Part shown: positions 6,592-13,162 of the stretch, piece by piece
How positions within the stretch are numbered: position 1 is the first letter of the stretch
Layout of the letters: every line of letters starts with the position of its first letter
Origin: Deltaproteobacteria bacterium
Lineage (GTDB): Bacteria; Myxococcota_A; UBA9160; UBA4427
Assembly (NCBI GenBank): GCA_011051925.1
Contig: DRKE01000387.1
Location: 1-18,337 of the forward strand
Direction: 5' to 3'
Length of the DNA: 18,337 nucleotides
Made by a program: the position numbers and the translations under genes
The notes under the pieces: generated by a model
Told to the model about the DNA's origin: nothing
Databases searched by the model: none
The model's input: only the letters and a program-made list of their open reading frames with translations

Positions 6592-7479
6592 ATGTCGGAT
6601 TTCTTGAACGCCTACTCGATCCAGACCTGGCTCGAATCCTGTCCCCAGGGCTATCTCGAAGACACGGAGTACGGCCATGCGCCGGGGCAGAAGGAGCCCG
6701 AACTGATCCTGGAGAATCCAACGCTCCGGCAGGAGTCGATCCAGTCGACGGTCCAGCTGGTCGTGGGAGAACGGGCGGCGCTGGCGGCCTCCTCGGGGCT
6801 GATCAATTCCGCTCCGGACTATCCGAGCAAGCGCTTCCTCGCCACCCAGACCCTCGACGAGGCCCGGCACGTGGAGATCTTCACGCAGCGCCTCTATGAC
6901 CTCGGTGTCAAGAAGGACGAGCTCGAGGATGTCATCTCCCAGTACGCGAACCCCCATCTCGTCAAGTTCGCGGAGGTCCTGCTCGAGAAGGTCGACAAGG
7001 GGGATTTCCTGGCTGGGGTGGTCGGACAGAACATCGTGCTCGAAGGGATGGCATTCAGCGTCTTCGAGATGATGCAGGCGAGCAATGTCGAGCTGAATCC
7101 CAAGTTCGCGAAGACGCTTTCCGGCACGATCGCGGACGAGCGACGTCATGTCGGGTTCGGGGAGAACCGGATCGGCTCGCTCCTCCAGGAGCATCCCGAG
7201 AAGAAACCCGAGATCGAACAGATGCAGAAGGACATGACCTACCACATGCTGGCGACCTTTGCCGACAGCTTCCGTGGCAATGCGCCCGCGATGGAGGAGA
7301 CCCGGAAGATCGCCCAGGAGGCGATCCCCGACCAGAAGCATCAGGTCTGGCATGGCACCGATCTCGGCAGTGCCGATCCGGCGGAACTCGAGAACGTGCT
7401 CGCCGACACGGTTCTCAAGGAGTTCAAGACCCGGCTCGGCCGGATCGGTCTCGAGTACCAGGAACCGGCGAAGCCCTAG
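6592..7479 (+). CDS. Ferritin-like diiron-carboxylate protein A (R2/R2lox-type ligand set)
   Basis: This 295-residue, probably all-helical protein holds a complete two-iron ligand pattern: E60 (VVGERAAL), E90 and H93 (DEARH), E151 (VLEGMAF), then E183 and H186 (DERRH). The spacing (30, about 60, about 32 residues) is close to ribonucleotide-reductase R2-like and R2lox-type oxidases. There is no Tyr five residues before the third Glu, where R2lox makes its Tyr-Val crosslink. Family members use O2 to oxidise a substrate or build a radical. The reaction here is unknown. The ATG at 6592 is firm: GGAGG (6578-6582) lies 9 bases upstream, and the protein aligns with the next gene from about here. 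The tail beyond residue ~230 has no counterpart of similar length in its neighbour. It is the first gene of a three-gene operon. Confidence 0.85.
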   Translation: MSDFLNAYSIQTWLESCPQGYLEDTEYGHAPGQKEPELILENPTLRQESIQSTVQLVVGERAALAASSGLINSAPDYPSKRFLATQTLDEARHVEIFTQRLYDLGVKKDELEDVISQYANPHLVKFAEVLLEKVDKGDFLAGVVGQNIVLEGMAFSVFEMMQASNVELNPKFAKTLSGTIADERRHVGFGENRIGSLLQEHPEKKPEIEQMQKDMTYHMLATFADSFRGNAPAMEETRKIAQEAIPDQKHQVWHGTDLGSADPAELENVLADTVLKEFKTRLGRIGLEYQEPAKP

Positions 7480-7505
7480 CAATCGGGTCGGGGAGGGTCG
7501 ACGCC

Positions 7506-8285
7506 ATGTCCGTGGAAACCGTCGAGATCCATGCTCGCGAACACGATTCCTTTCTCGAGGAGGTGCACTCCTTCGAGTTCTGGTTTCAATCGGTCGAGGG
7601 ATATCTCGCAGGGCATCCCTATGGCGTCGACCCGTCGACCCCGATTCCTGACCTCGACGAGGAGGAGAAGGCGACGCTGATCGCGACGCTTTCAACCTAC
7701 TGCGTCGGAGAGCTGGCCGCGCTCGACGGGGCCGGCGGGATGATCGGATTCGCGCCGAATCGCCAGGCGAAGATCTTCCTCGCGACGCAGGCCGTCGACG
7801 AGGCTCGACATCTCGAGGTCATGCTCCATCGATTGAAGGAACTCGGCGTGACCGACAGCCAGCGCGAATTCGAGTCGAGGGCGAACCGGAACCTGCTCGC
7901 CTTCCGCAAGCGCCTCCTGGAATTCGTCGATGCCAAGGACTGGGAGGCCTCGTTGCTGGCCCAGAACGTCATCCTCGAGTCGATGGAGTTCGCGGCCTTC
8001 CATTCGCACATGAAGACGGCGGATCCGAGGACGGCACAGATGCTGTCGGGCGTGCTCAAGGACGAACGACGTCACATGGGTTTCGGCGAGAACGATCTGG
8101 GCCGCCATCTCGCCCAGGCGCCGCATGCGAGGGCGCGGCTCCGGGAGATCAAGAAGGAGCTCGATGCCCTGGTCCTGGCCACCTTCGAAGACAGCCAGCG
8201 GGAGCTGGGCACGCCGGCTTCGGAACGGCCCGAGATCGGGCGGCTCTACCTCGAAACCGTGGCGCGACTGGGGTTCGACTCATGA
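7506..8285 (+). CDS. Ferritin-like diiron-carboxylate protein B (paralogue of A)
   Basis: This 259-residue paralogue of the preceding protein begins 26 bases after its stop, with GGAGG (7492-7496) 9 bases before the ATG. The ligand set is again complete: E69 (CVGELAAL), E99 and H102 (DEARH), E158 (ILESMEF), then E187 and H190 (DERRHMGFGEN). The shared blocks FLATQ..DEARH and DERRH.GFGEN show a common origin with A, but the two have diverged strongly elsewhere. B has a longer, acidic N-terminus (about 1-55) and lacks A's C-terminal extension. Because both copies keep all iron ligands, neither looks like a dead structural subunit; they may form a heterodimer or act on successive steps. Its stop overlaps the next start (ATGA), indicating translational coupling. 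Confidence 0.85.
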   Translation: MSVETVEIHAREHDSFLEEVHSFEFWFQSVEGYLAGHPYGVDPSTPIPDLDEEEKATLIATLSTYCVGELAALDGAGGMIGFAPNRQAKIFLATQAVDEARHLEVMLHRLKELGVTDSQREFESRANRNLLAFRKRLLEFVDAKDWEASLLAQNVILESMEFAAFHSHMKTADPRTAQMLSGVLKDERRHMGFGENDLGRHLAQAPHARARLREIKKELDALVLATFEDSQRELGTPASERPEIGRLYLETVARLGFDS

Positions 8286-8623
8286 CGGATCCACTACTCG
8301 ATCCGGCGGAGTTTGATCCGAACCAGGCAGCGGCCCCCGAGACGTCGAAGGCGGAGCAGGACGCGCCACGACGGCGCTACCAGCTGAAGGACGACACGGG
8401 ATTCGACGAGGTCCCCAAGAAGTATCGTCGCTTCTACCGCCGTTGGAAGGGGCCGGGGGACAGCCTCGCGCCGAACGAGGTCATCTGTCCCGTCTGCAAG
8501 GTCGTGATCCGTTCGGCGCGCGATCTGCGCCCGGGCGATCGCGTGTACTGCATGCCCTGCTTCTCGCGACTGACCGTCATCCGTGGCGAATCCGGGCGAC
8601 TCGAGGCGAGAGTCGAATACTGA
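8282..8623 (+). CDS. Small zinc-ribbon protein of the diiron operon
   Basis: This encodes a 113-residue protein. Residues 1-40 are Asp/Pro/Ala-rich and probably disordered. A basic aromatic patch follows (about 46-56, PKKYRRFYRRW). A compact ribbon has C69-P-V-C72 and C90-M-P-C93 separated by 17 residues, fitting a Zn(Cys)4 knuckle. The cysteine pairs lack the CxxCG glycines of rubredoxin, so an Fe(Cys)4 electron carrier is less likely, though not excluded. The ATG at 8282 overlaps the stop of diiron protein B by four bases, so the two are translated together and probably interact. Plausible jobs are a binding or assembly partner, an electron donor, or an RNA/DNA-binding regulator. No named family is recognised. 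Confidence 0.75.
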   Translation: MTDPLLDPAEFDPNQAAAPETSKAEQDAPRRRYQLKDDTGFDEVPKKYRRFYRRWKGPGDSLAPNEVICPVCKVVIRSARDLRPGDRVYCMPCFSRLTVIRGESGRLEARVEY

Positions 8624-8648
8624 CCGGACAGACCGAGGAGGCGCTTCG

Positions 8649-8683
8649 GGTCCGGGGAGGGATCCGGGGCCCCTCCCCGGTCC
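8649..8683 (+). terminator. GC-rich hairpin terminator of the diiron operon
   Basis: The arms 8649-8661 and 8671-8683 pair over 13 positions with one T.T mismatch around a 9-base loop, 26 bases past the last stop codon. Only TT and scattered Ts follow, so it is a weak match to the classic intrinsic terminator. It also lies just beyond the stop of the converging CBS gene and could serve both. Confidence 0.5.
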
Positions 8684-8686
8684 TTC

Positions 8687-8708
8687 CGATCGGATCCCGA
8701 TCCGATCG
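8687..8708. repeat. Perfect 10-bp inverted repeat between convergent genes
   Basis: CGATCGGATC (8687-8696) and GATCCGATCG (8699-8708) are exact reverse complements with a 2-base spacer, directly after the hairpin at 8649-8683. It may be a second terminator stem serving the leftward CBS gene or a protein-binding palindrome. Confidence 0.45.
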
Positions 8709-8792
8709 CTCCCGCCGCGTCCGCGTCTCCGATGGCATCGCGCGGAGGCCACGTCGAGCGGGTCGGATCGGGTCGGGGTCGAATCAGTCGAA

Positions 8793-9212
8793 TCAGAAGA
8801 GGTCGCGCAGGTATCGGATCAGGTCCGTCGACGTGACGAGTCCTTCGAGTTCGCCGGCGTCGTTCACGATGGGCACGGCGTGGAAGTTCCCGTCGGAAAG
8901 GATCTCGGCCGCATCCGCGATCGTGGACTTCAGGGAGAGGGTCTCGAGGTCCTTCTTCATGAGTCCTTCGATCGAGAACTGGTGGTCGAGATAGGCGTCC
9001 ATCGATCGCTCGTCACTCCCGACGCCCTCGACGCTGATTCCGAGGATGTCCGAAGCCGAGATCAGACCGATCAGCTTCTTCCCCGACACGACGGGGACGT
9101 GATGGAAGCCTTCCTGCGCGAAGATCTTTCGAACGTCGCTCACCTTCATGCCCGTGTGGGCGGTCACGACGTCGCGAGTGAGGATTCGGTCGAGTGGCTC
9201 GTTCTTCTTCAT
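8793..9212 (-). CDS. CBS domain-pair protein (second, distinct)
   Basis: This 139-residue protein is almost entirely two CBS repeats. The first, about 8-62, is LDRILTRDVVTAHTGMKVSDV then HHVPVVSGKKLIGLISASDIL. The second, about 78-138, is FSIEGLMKKDLETLSLKSTI then HAVPIVNDAGELEGLVTSTDLIRYL. This is the classical stand-alone CBS pair, which senses adenine nucleotides or related ligands and controls another protein. It is not closely similar to the other CBS protein in the window (1509-1922). The ATG at 9212 has GGGAG about 10 bases upstream; an in-frame ATG at 9248 would add 12 residues and cannot be excluded. It is convergent with the diiron operon and lies 251 bases downstream of a co-directional membrane protein gene, so it probably has its own promoter. 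Confidence 0.88.
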   Translation of the reverse strand: MKKNEPLDRILTRDVVTAHTGMKVSDVRKIFAQEGFHHVPVVSGKKLIGLISASDILGISVEGVGSDERSMDAYLDHQFSIEGLMKKDLETLSLKSTIADAAEILSDGNFHAVPIVNDAGELEGLVTSTDLIRYLRDLF

Positions 9213-9463
9213 GCTGGACGGATCTCCCTGGATCGGTTGGGTTCGCATGCCTCTCGTGACGCGTCGGCCTCGCATGCCGGCGCGCGGAGGGGACCGCGGA
9301 GTCCGGCACAGGACGATGACACGGGATCTTCCAAGCAGGTTCCGTGCCAGCCCTTCGGACGGTCGGGCCGGGAAGCGGGGTGCGACTGGGGCAGATCGCT
9401 GCAGGACGAGGCGGGATGTCCCCTTGCGCGGAATCGGGCCTGGGGCGGTGGGTCGGGGCGGCA

Positions 9464-10045
9464 TCAGACGTCGGGAAGCCCTGCCCAATAGCGGAGCGCG
9501 AACGCGCCGAAGAGAGCATAGAGGACGAGCGTGGCGAGGCCGATGATCCGCCAGGGCCGTCCACGACGCACGAGAAGCAGGCTTCCCGCGATCACCCCGA
9601 CGATCTCGAGCGAGCCGATCCATGTTCCGTAGTGGGCAGGATCCCAATAGGAGAGCGGACTCTCGAATCGCCAGTTCGAAAAGGGGAAGAAATGGCCGTG
9701 GGCATCGTCGTGATGCAGGGGGAGATCACCCGCGACATGGAGGGCCATGCTCAGGAAGAAGGCGAGCGCCGCGGGGGAACGTCTTGCCAGGGCGACCCCC
9801 AGGCCGACCGCGATCAGGGGCAGGCTGTTGAAGACGTCGAAGAAGGTCTGCCAATCGGGGTCGAAATACAGGACCGACCAGATCCTCTCCTCGCTCTGGC
9901 CGAGGCCGAAGCGCTCGAAGAGATAGAACGCGAGCATCGGCAGGTCGGGCAGGACGGCACCGGCGAGGATCGAGAGCCATTGATTGCCGGTTCGTCCCCA
10001 TCCGAGGACGACGGCATTGAGAATCAGATGGGCCGGGGTGTTCAC
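9464..10045 (-). CDS. Membrane-bound metal-dependent hydrolase-like protein (YdjM/DUF457 type)
   Basis: This encodes a 193-residue membrane protein starting MNTPAHLILN, the typical opening of a family of putative inner-membrane zinc hydrolases related to YdjM/YbcI. Potential metal ligands are H6, D34 (LPDLP), H103 and D107 (LHVAGDLPLHH), and H111-H116 in a His/Asp-rich turn. Four or five hydrophobic segments surround them (about 24-42, 72-88, 92-106, 143-160, 166-186). The activity of this family is not established, and many database entries carry an unrelated cobalamin name. The start codon is GTG (10045-10043), inferred because the protein opens exactly with the family's N-terminal motif; upstream Shine-Dalgarno support is weak. 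It is divergent from the amidase gene. Confidence 0.65.
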   Translation of the reverse strand: MNTPAHLILNAVVLGWGRTGNQWLSILAGAVLPDLPMLAFYLFERFGLGQSEERIWSVLYFDPDWQTFFDVFNSLPLIAVGLGVALARRSPAALAFFLSMALHVAGDLPLHHDDAHGHFFPFSNWRFESPLSYWDPAHYGTWIGSLEIVGVIAGSLLLVRRGRPWRIIGLATLVLYALFGAFALRYWAGLPDV

Positions 10046-10116
10046 GTCCCGATTCTACGCGATCGGGTGTCGAGATGAGACGCCCTTCGAAGGATCGGCG
10101 AGATGCGGGATTCGGC

Positions 10117-10124
10117 ACTATGCT
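10117..10124 (+). promoter_or_regulatory. Putative -10 box for the amidase gene (TATGCT)
   Basis: The hexamer TATGCT (10119-10124) in the context CACTATGCTCG matches the octamer found before three other genes. CGGCGA lies 17 bases upstream (10096-10101); the same hexamer at the same spacing also precedes the desaturase TATGCT, though it is a poor sigma70 -35. It would give a leader of about 130 bases before the ATG at 10264. Confidence 0.35.
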
Positions 10125-10175
10125 CGTCATCCGTCGGTCCCGATCCCGCCTCGGTCGAAGGCGTCGGCTCGCTGG

Positions 10176-10212
10176 ATCGTCCGACGAACGGCCGTCCGAT
10201 CGGTCGGACGAT
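10176..10212 (+). promoter_or_regulatory. Stem-loop in the amidase leader
   Basis: ATCGTCCGAC (10176-10185) and GTCGGACGAT (10203-10212) are perfect 10-bp complements with a 17-base loop. An alternative inner hairpin, CGTCCGA/TCGGACG with a TCGG loop (10193-10210), shares the right arm, so the RNA could switch between two folds. It ends 51 bases before the amidase start codon. Confidence 0.45.
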
Positions 10213-10263
10213 GACCGCATGGAACGCGCCGGGATTCCGGCGTGGGGCGGTCGTGGGAGGGGC

Positions 10264-11700
10264 ATGGAAGACTACGAAGAATGTGATGCGCTCGCTCTGG
10301 CGGAACGTGTGAAGCGGGGGGAGATCTCGACGGAGGCCCTTCTGGAAGTCGCGATCGAACGCGCCGGATCCCGGGACGAGGAGATCGGATCGATCGTCAT
10401 CCCGATGTTCGACGAGGCGAGAAAGGCCGTCGCCGCGGGGCTTCCGAAGGGTCCCTTCGAAGGCGTGCCTTTCCTGTTGAAGGATCTCCATCTGGCATGG
10501 CCTGGCGTGATTCTCTCGAACGGCTCGCGGCTGTTCGCCGAGTACGTGCCTGCGATCGAAAGTGAACTCGTCGCGCGCTATCGACGGGCGGGCCTCGTCG
10601 TCTTCGGCAAGACCCACTCCTCCGAATTCGGTCTGACGACGACCTCGGAGACCCGGCTCTACGGACAGACGAAGAATCCGTGGAACCTGGAGCGGACTTC
10701 AGGAGGGTCCTCCGGCGGTGCCTCGGCGGCGGTGGCCGCGGGGATCGTGCCCCTTGCCAACGCCAGCGACGGGGGCGGCTCGATCCGGATCCCGGCTTCC
10801 TGTTGTGGCCTCTTCGGATTGAAGCCGACGCGGGGACGGACGCCGATGGGGCCGATCTCGGGTGAGGGCTGGGCGGGCATGAGTGCCGTCCATGCGGTCA
10901 GCCGATCGGTTCGCGACAGTGCGGCGCTGCTCGACGCGACGGCGGGGCCGGATCGCGGGGCGCCCTATGCGGCACAGCCCCCCGAGCGCCCCTTCCTCGA
11001 GGAGGTCTCCCGGGAGCCGGGCAGGCTCCGGATCGCCATCCAGACACGAGCCTTCAACGGAATCGATCCGCATCCCGACTGCCTGGCCGCGCTGAAGGAC
11101 GCGGAAATGCTCTGTCGGGATCTCGGGCACGACCTCGAAGAGGTGCCCTTCGAGGTCGATCCGGATGTGCTCGCGCCCGCGACGCTCACGATCCTGAGTG
11201 CGAATACGCGTGCGATGATGGAGGCCCGGGCCCGGGAGCTCGGAAGACCCCTGCGCGAAGACGACGTGGAGCCCGGCACCTGGGCGCTGGCGCGGATCTG
11301 CGAGAAACGCAGCGCGGTCGATTATGTGGCGGCGGTCCAGACGATCCACGCCACGGGTCGGGCCCTGGCGAATCACCTGGTGTCCTACGACCTCGTCCTT
11401 TCGCCGACGATGGCGGTTCCGCCCCATCCACTGGGTCTTCTCTCCCTCTCGAACCCGGACCGACAGGCTCAGGGCATCGCCGTCCTGCAGACCGTGGGGT
11501 ACACGCAGATGGCGAACATCACGGGTCATCCGGCGATGTCGGTCCCGCTCTACTGGAGCGCGGATGATCTGCCGATCGGAGTCCAGTTCATGGGCCGGAT
11601 GAACGAGGAAGGGTTGCTCTTCAGGCTCGCCGGACAGCTCGAAGCCGCTCGTCCGTGGTTCTCCCGGCGACCGGCGGCCTTTCGACGCGGCGGGGACTGA
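10264..11700 (+). CDS. Amidase-signature family hydrolase (NylA-like)
   Basis: This 478-residue protein shows the full Ser-cisSer-Lys catalytic triad of the amidase signature family: K73 (PFLLKDL), S149 (TSGGSSGGAS) and nucleophile S173 (DGGGSIRIPAS), followed by the family block CGLFGLKPTRGR. The LLKDL...NGSRLFAEY stretch and near-identical catalytic numbering resemble 6-aminohexanoate-cyclic-dimer hydrolase (NylA; K72, S150, S174 in that enzyme as I recall). Many environmental homologues act on unknown amides or esters. It is cytoplasmic, with no signal peptide. The ATG at 10264 starts the recognisable domain, and GGGAGG lies close before it (spacing only 3-4 bases, shorter than usual). An in-frame ATG at 10219 adds a Gly/Arg-rich stretch with no family similarity. 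It stands alone, convergent with the SDR gene. Confidence 0.9.
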   Translation: MEDYEECDALALAERVKRGEISTEALLEVAIERAGSRDEEIGSIVIPMFDEARKAVAAGLPKGPFEGVPFLLKDLHLAWPGVILSNGSRLFAEYVPAIESELVARYRRAGLVVFGKTHSSEFGLTTTSETRLYGQTKNPWNLERTSGGSSGGASAAVAAGIVPLANASDGGGSIRIPASCCGLFGLKPTRGRTPMGPISGEGWAGMSAVHAVSRSVRDSAALLDATAGPDRGAPYAAQPPERPFLEEVSREPGRLRIAIQTRAFNGIDPHPDCLAALKDAEMLCRDLGHDLEEVPFEVDPDVLAPATLTILSANTRAMMEARARELGRPLREDDVEPGTWALARICEKRSAVDYVAAVQTIHATGRALANHLVSYDLVLSPTMAVPPHPLGLLSLSNPDRQAQGIAVLQTVGYTQMANITGHPAMSVPLYWSADDLPIGVQFMGRMNEEGLLFRLAGQLEAARPWFSRRPAAFRRGGD

Positions 11701-11746
11701 GTCGAGGACTGCGCCCGGGGCGAGCGCGATCCGAGCCGGCCCGATC

Positions 11747-12559
11747 TCAGCCGACCCGGGCCGTCTGTCCGCCGTCGACGGGCAGGGCGACACCGGTCAC
11801 GAAATCCGCTTCGTCCGAGGCGAGGAAGAGCGCCGCATGGGCGATGTCCCAGGCCGTGCCCATCCGACCGCGCAGCGGCACCTGCGCGTTGCGCGCGCGA
11901 ATGAGTTCCTGCTTGTCGATGCCACGTCCCCGGGAGATGCCCTCGATCGCCATCGGCGTTTCCATCAGTCCGGGCATGATGACATTGGCCCGGATGCCGT
12001 ATTTCGCGTTTCCGATCGCGAGGGACTGGGTATAGGCGTTGATCCCGGCTTTCGAGGTCTTGTATGCGACGATACCCGTCGCGCAGACCGCGGCGATCGA
12101 GGAGATGTTGATGATGCTTCCTGAGCGCTGTTTTCGCATGACGGGAAGAACGGCCTTGCAGGGAAGGATCACGCTCTTCAGATTGACCGAGAGGATCCGA
12201 TCCCATTCTTCTTCCTCGATCTGCGCGGGACCGGCATCGGATCCGCCGATGCCCACGTTGTTGTGGAGGATGTCGATCCGCTCGTGCCGCTCGAGGCAGG
12301 TGTCGATCATCTCCCGACAATCCGATTCGCGCGTGGCGTCGGCGCGGAGGGCCACAGCCGAGCCGCCTTCCTTCTCGATCATGTCGACGGTCTCCCGTGC
12401 CGAGGCGAGGTCACGATCGACGGCCAGGACGTGGGCCCCCTCACGCGCGAAGACGATCGCGGTGGCCCGGCCATTGCCGATCGTGTCCCCGGGCGTCTGA
12501 CCGGCTCCGACGACGATGGCGACCTTGTCCGCCAGGCGGGTTCCGCCGGGCTGGCTCAT
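11747..12559 (-). CDS. Short-chain dehydrogenase/reductase (SDR)
   Basis: This 270-residue cytoplasmic classical SDR has catalytic N126 (SVNLKS), S153 (NISS), Y166 and K170 (YKTSK), and HNNVG at 99-103. The cofactor loop is unusual: instead of TGxxxGIG it reads GAG-QTPGDTI-GNG-RA (18-32), an insertion seen in a subset of bacterial SDRs. An Asp at the end of strand 2 (AVDRD, about 47-50) favours NAD(H) over NADP(H). The C-terminal VTGVALPVDGGQT block is standard. Members oxidise or reduce hydroxyl/keto groups; the substrate is unknown. Its ATG overlaps the TGA of the upstream CMD-like gene (ATGA), so the two are co-translated, and it is the last gene of a leftward cluster. Confidence 0.92.
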   Translation of the reverse strand: MSQPGGTRLADKVAIVVGAGQTPGDTIGNGRATAIVFAREGAHVLAVDRDLASARETVDMIEKEGGSAVALRADATRESDCREMIDTCLERHERIDILHNNVGIGGSDAGPAQIEEEEWDRILSVNLKSVILPCKAVLPVMRKQRSGSIINISSIAAVCATGIVAYKTSKAGINAYTQSLAIGNAKYGIRANVIMPGLMETPMAIEGISRGRGIDKQELIRARNAQVPLRGRMGTAWDIAHAALFLASDEADFVTGVALPVDGGQTARVG

Positions 12560-13101
12560 GACTCCGGAAAGCCCTTGGCACCCTCCTCGAGCTGGACGCC
12601 GAGCGAGTTGAGGGCCATCGACACGAGATTGTATTGACCGACCGTGAAGATGAGGTCCATGATCTGTTCCGTGTCGAAGAATCGCCCGAGGGCCTGCCAG
12701 GTCTCGTCTTCGATGAAGGCATCCCCGACCAGCTCGTCGACCGCCTTCAGGAGGGCGACTTCGGATTCGCTCCAGCCCGCCGCGCCCGCACCGGCGGGCA
12801 CGCGCTCGATCTCCTCCTGGCTGAGACCCGAATCGAGGGCGATCGCCACGTGTTGCGCCCATTCATACTCGGCCTTCCGGAGCCAGCCGACCCGCAGGAT
12901 CGCGAGTTCCCGTTCCCGGGGTGTGAGCGTGTTCTTGGCCAGCACGTGATTCCCGAAGACGAGCCAGCGCTTCATGAGCTTCGGGTGGTGCGCGAGGGTG
13001 CGGAAGATGTTGAGGATCGGTCCATCGCCGAATCGCTCGCGGATCTCGGGATCGATCTCTTCGGGTTCGAGGGGGGCGAGGCGGGGCTTTTCGAGTCGCA
13101 T
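12556..13101 (-). CDS. Carboxymuconolactone decarboxylase (CMD/AhpD-fold) family protein lacking the CxxC motif
   Basis: This 181-residue all-helical protein has the CMD family core LTPRERELAILRVGWLRKAEYEW followed by AQHVAIALDSGLSQEEI (about 59-98) and a second helical half (LKAVDELV...FFDTEQIMDLIFTVGQYN). AhpD-type peroxidases carry CxxC before the conserved His; here the equivalent segment is EYEWAQH (78-84), so thiol peroxidase activity is not expected. Relatives include the 4-carboxymuconolactone decarboxylase subunit and many proteins of unknown function in SDR or lyase clusters. The ATG at 13101 has AAGGAG 7 bases upstream. The stop overlaps the SDR start. It lies 61 bases after the sulfotransferase stop, where TAGGAT on the minus strand could be a -10 for an internal promoter. 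Confidence 0.87.
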   Translation of the reverse strand: MRLEKPRLAPLEPEEIDPEIRERFGDGPILNIFRTLAHHPKLMKRWLVFGNHVLAKNTLTPRERELAILRVGWLRKAEYEWAQHVAIALDSGLSQEEIERVPAGAGAAGWSESEVALLKAVDELVGDAFIEDETWQALGRFFDTEQIMDLIFTVGQYNLVSMALNSLGVQLEEGAKGFPES

Positions 13102-13162
13102 GGTGGGCTCCTTGAACGTTCATCCTAGCCGGTCGGCTCGGGAAAATCCCGTCCTCCGGGTG

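Noticed and set aside
6061..7695. 544-codon minus-strand frame opposite the diiron genes
   Set aside because: The plus-strand frames carry complete diiron motifs and strong ribosome sites; this one is their shadow.
8282..8623. Zinc-ribbon protein as a rubredoxin
   Set aside because: The CxxC pairs lack the glycines and surrounding aromatic pattern of rubredoxin, so zinc binding is the better reading.
8687..8708. GATC-rich palindromes as a replication-origin or methylation cluster
   Set aside because: GATCG/CGATC words are frequent throughout this window, including inside genes, so a short GATC palindrome alone is not evidence of an origin.
1509..9212. Interpretation of the two CBS-pair proteins (1509-1922 and 8793-9212) as a recent duplication
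   Set aside because: Outside the general CBS pattern the sequences differ widely; they look like independent members of a large family.
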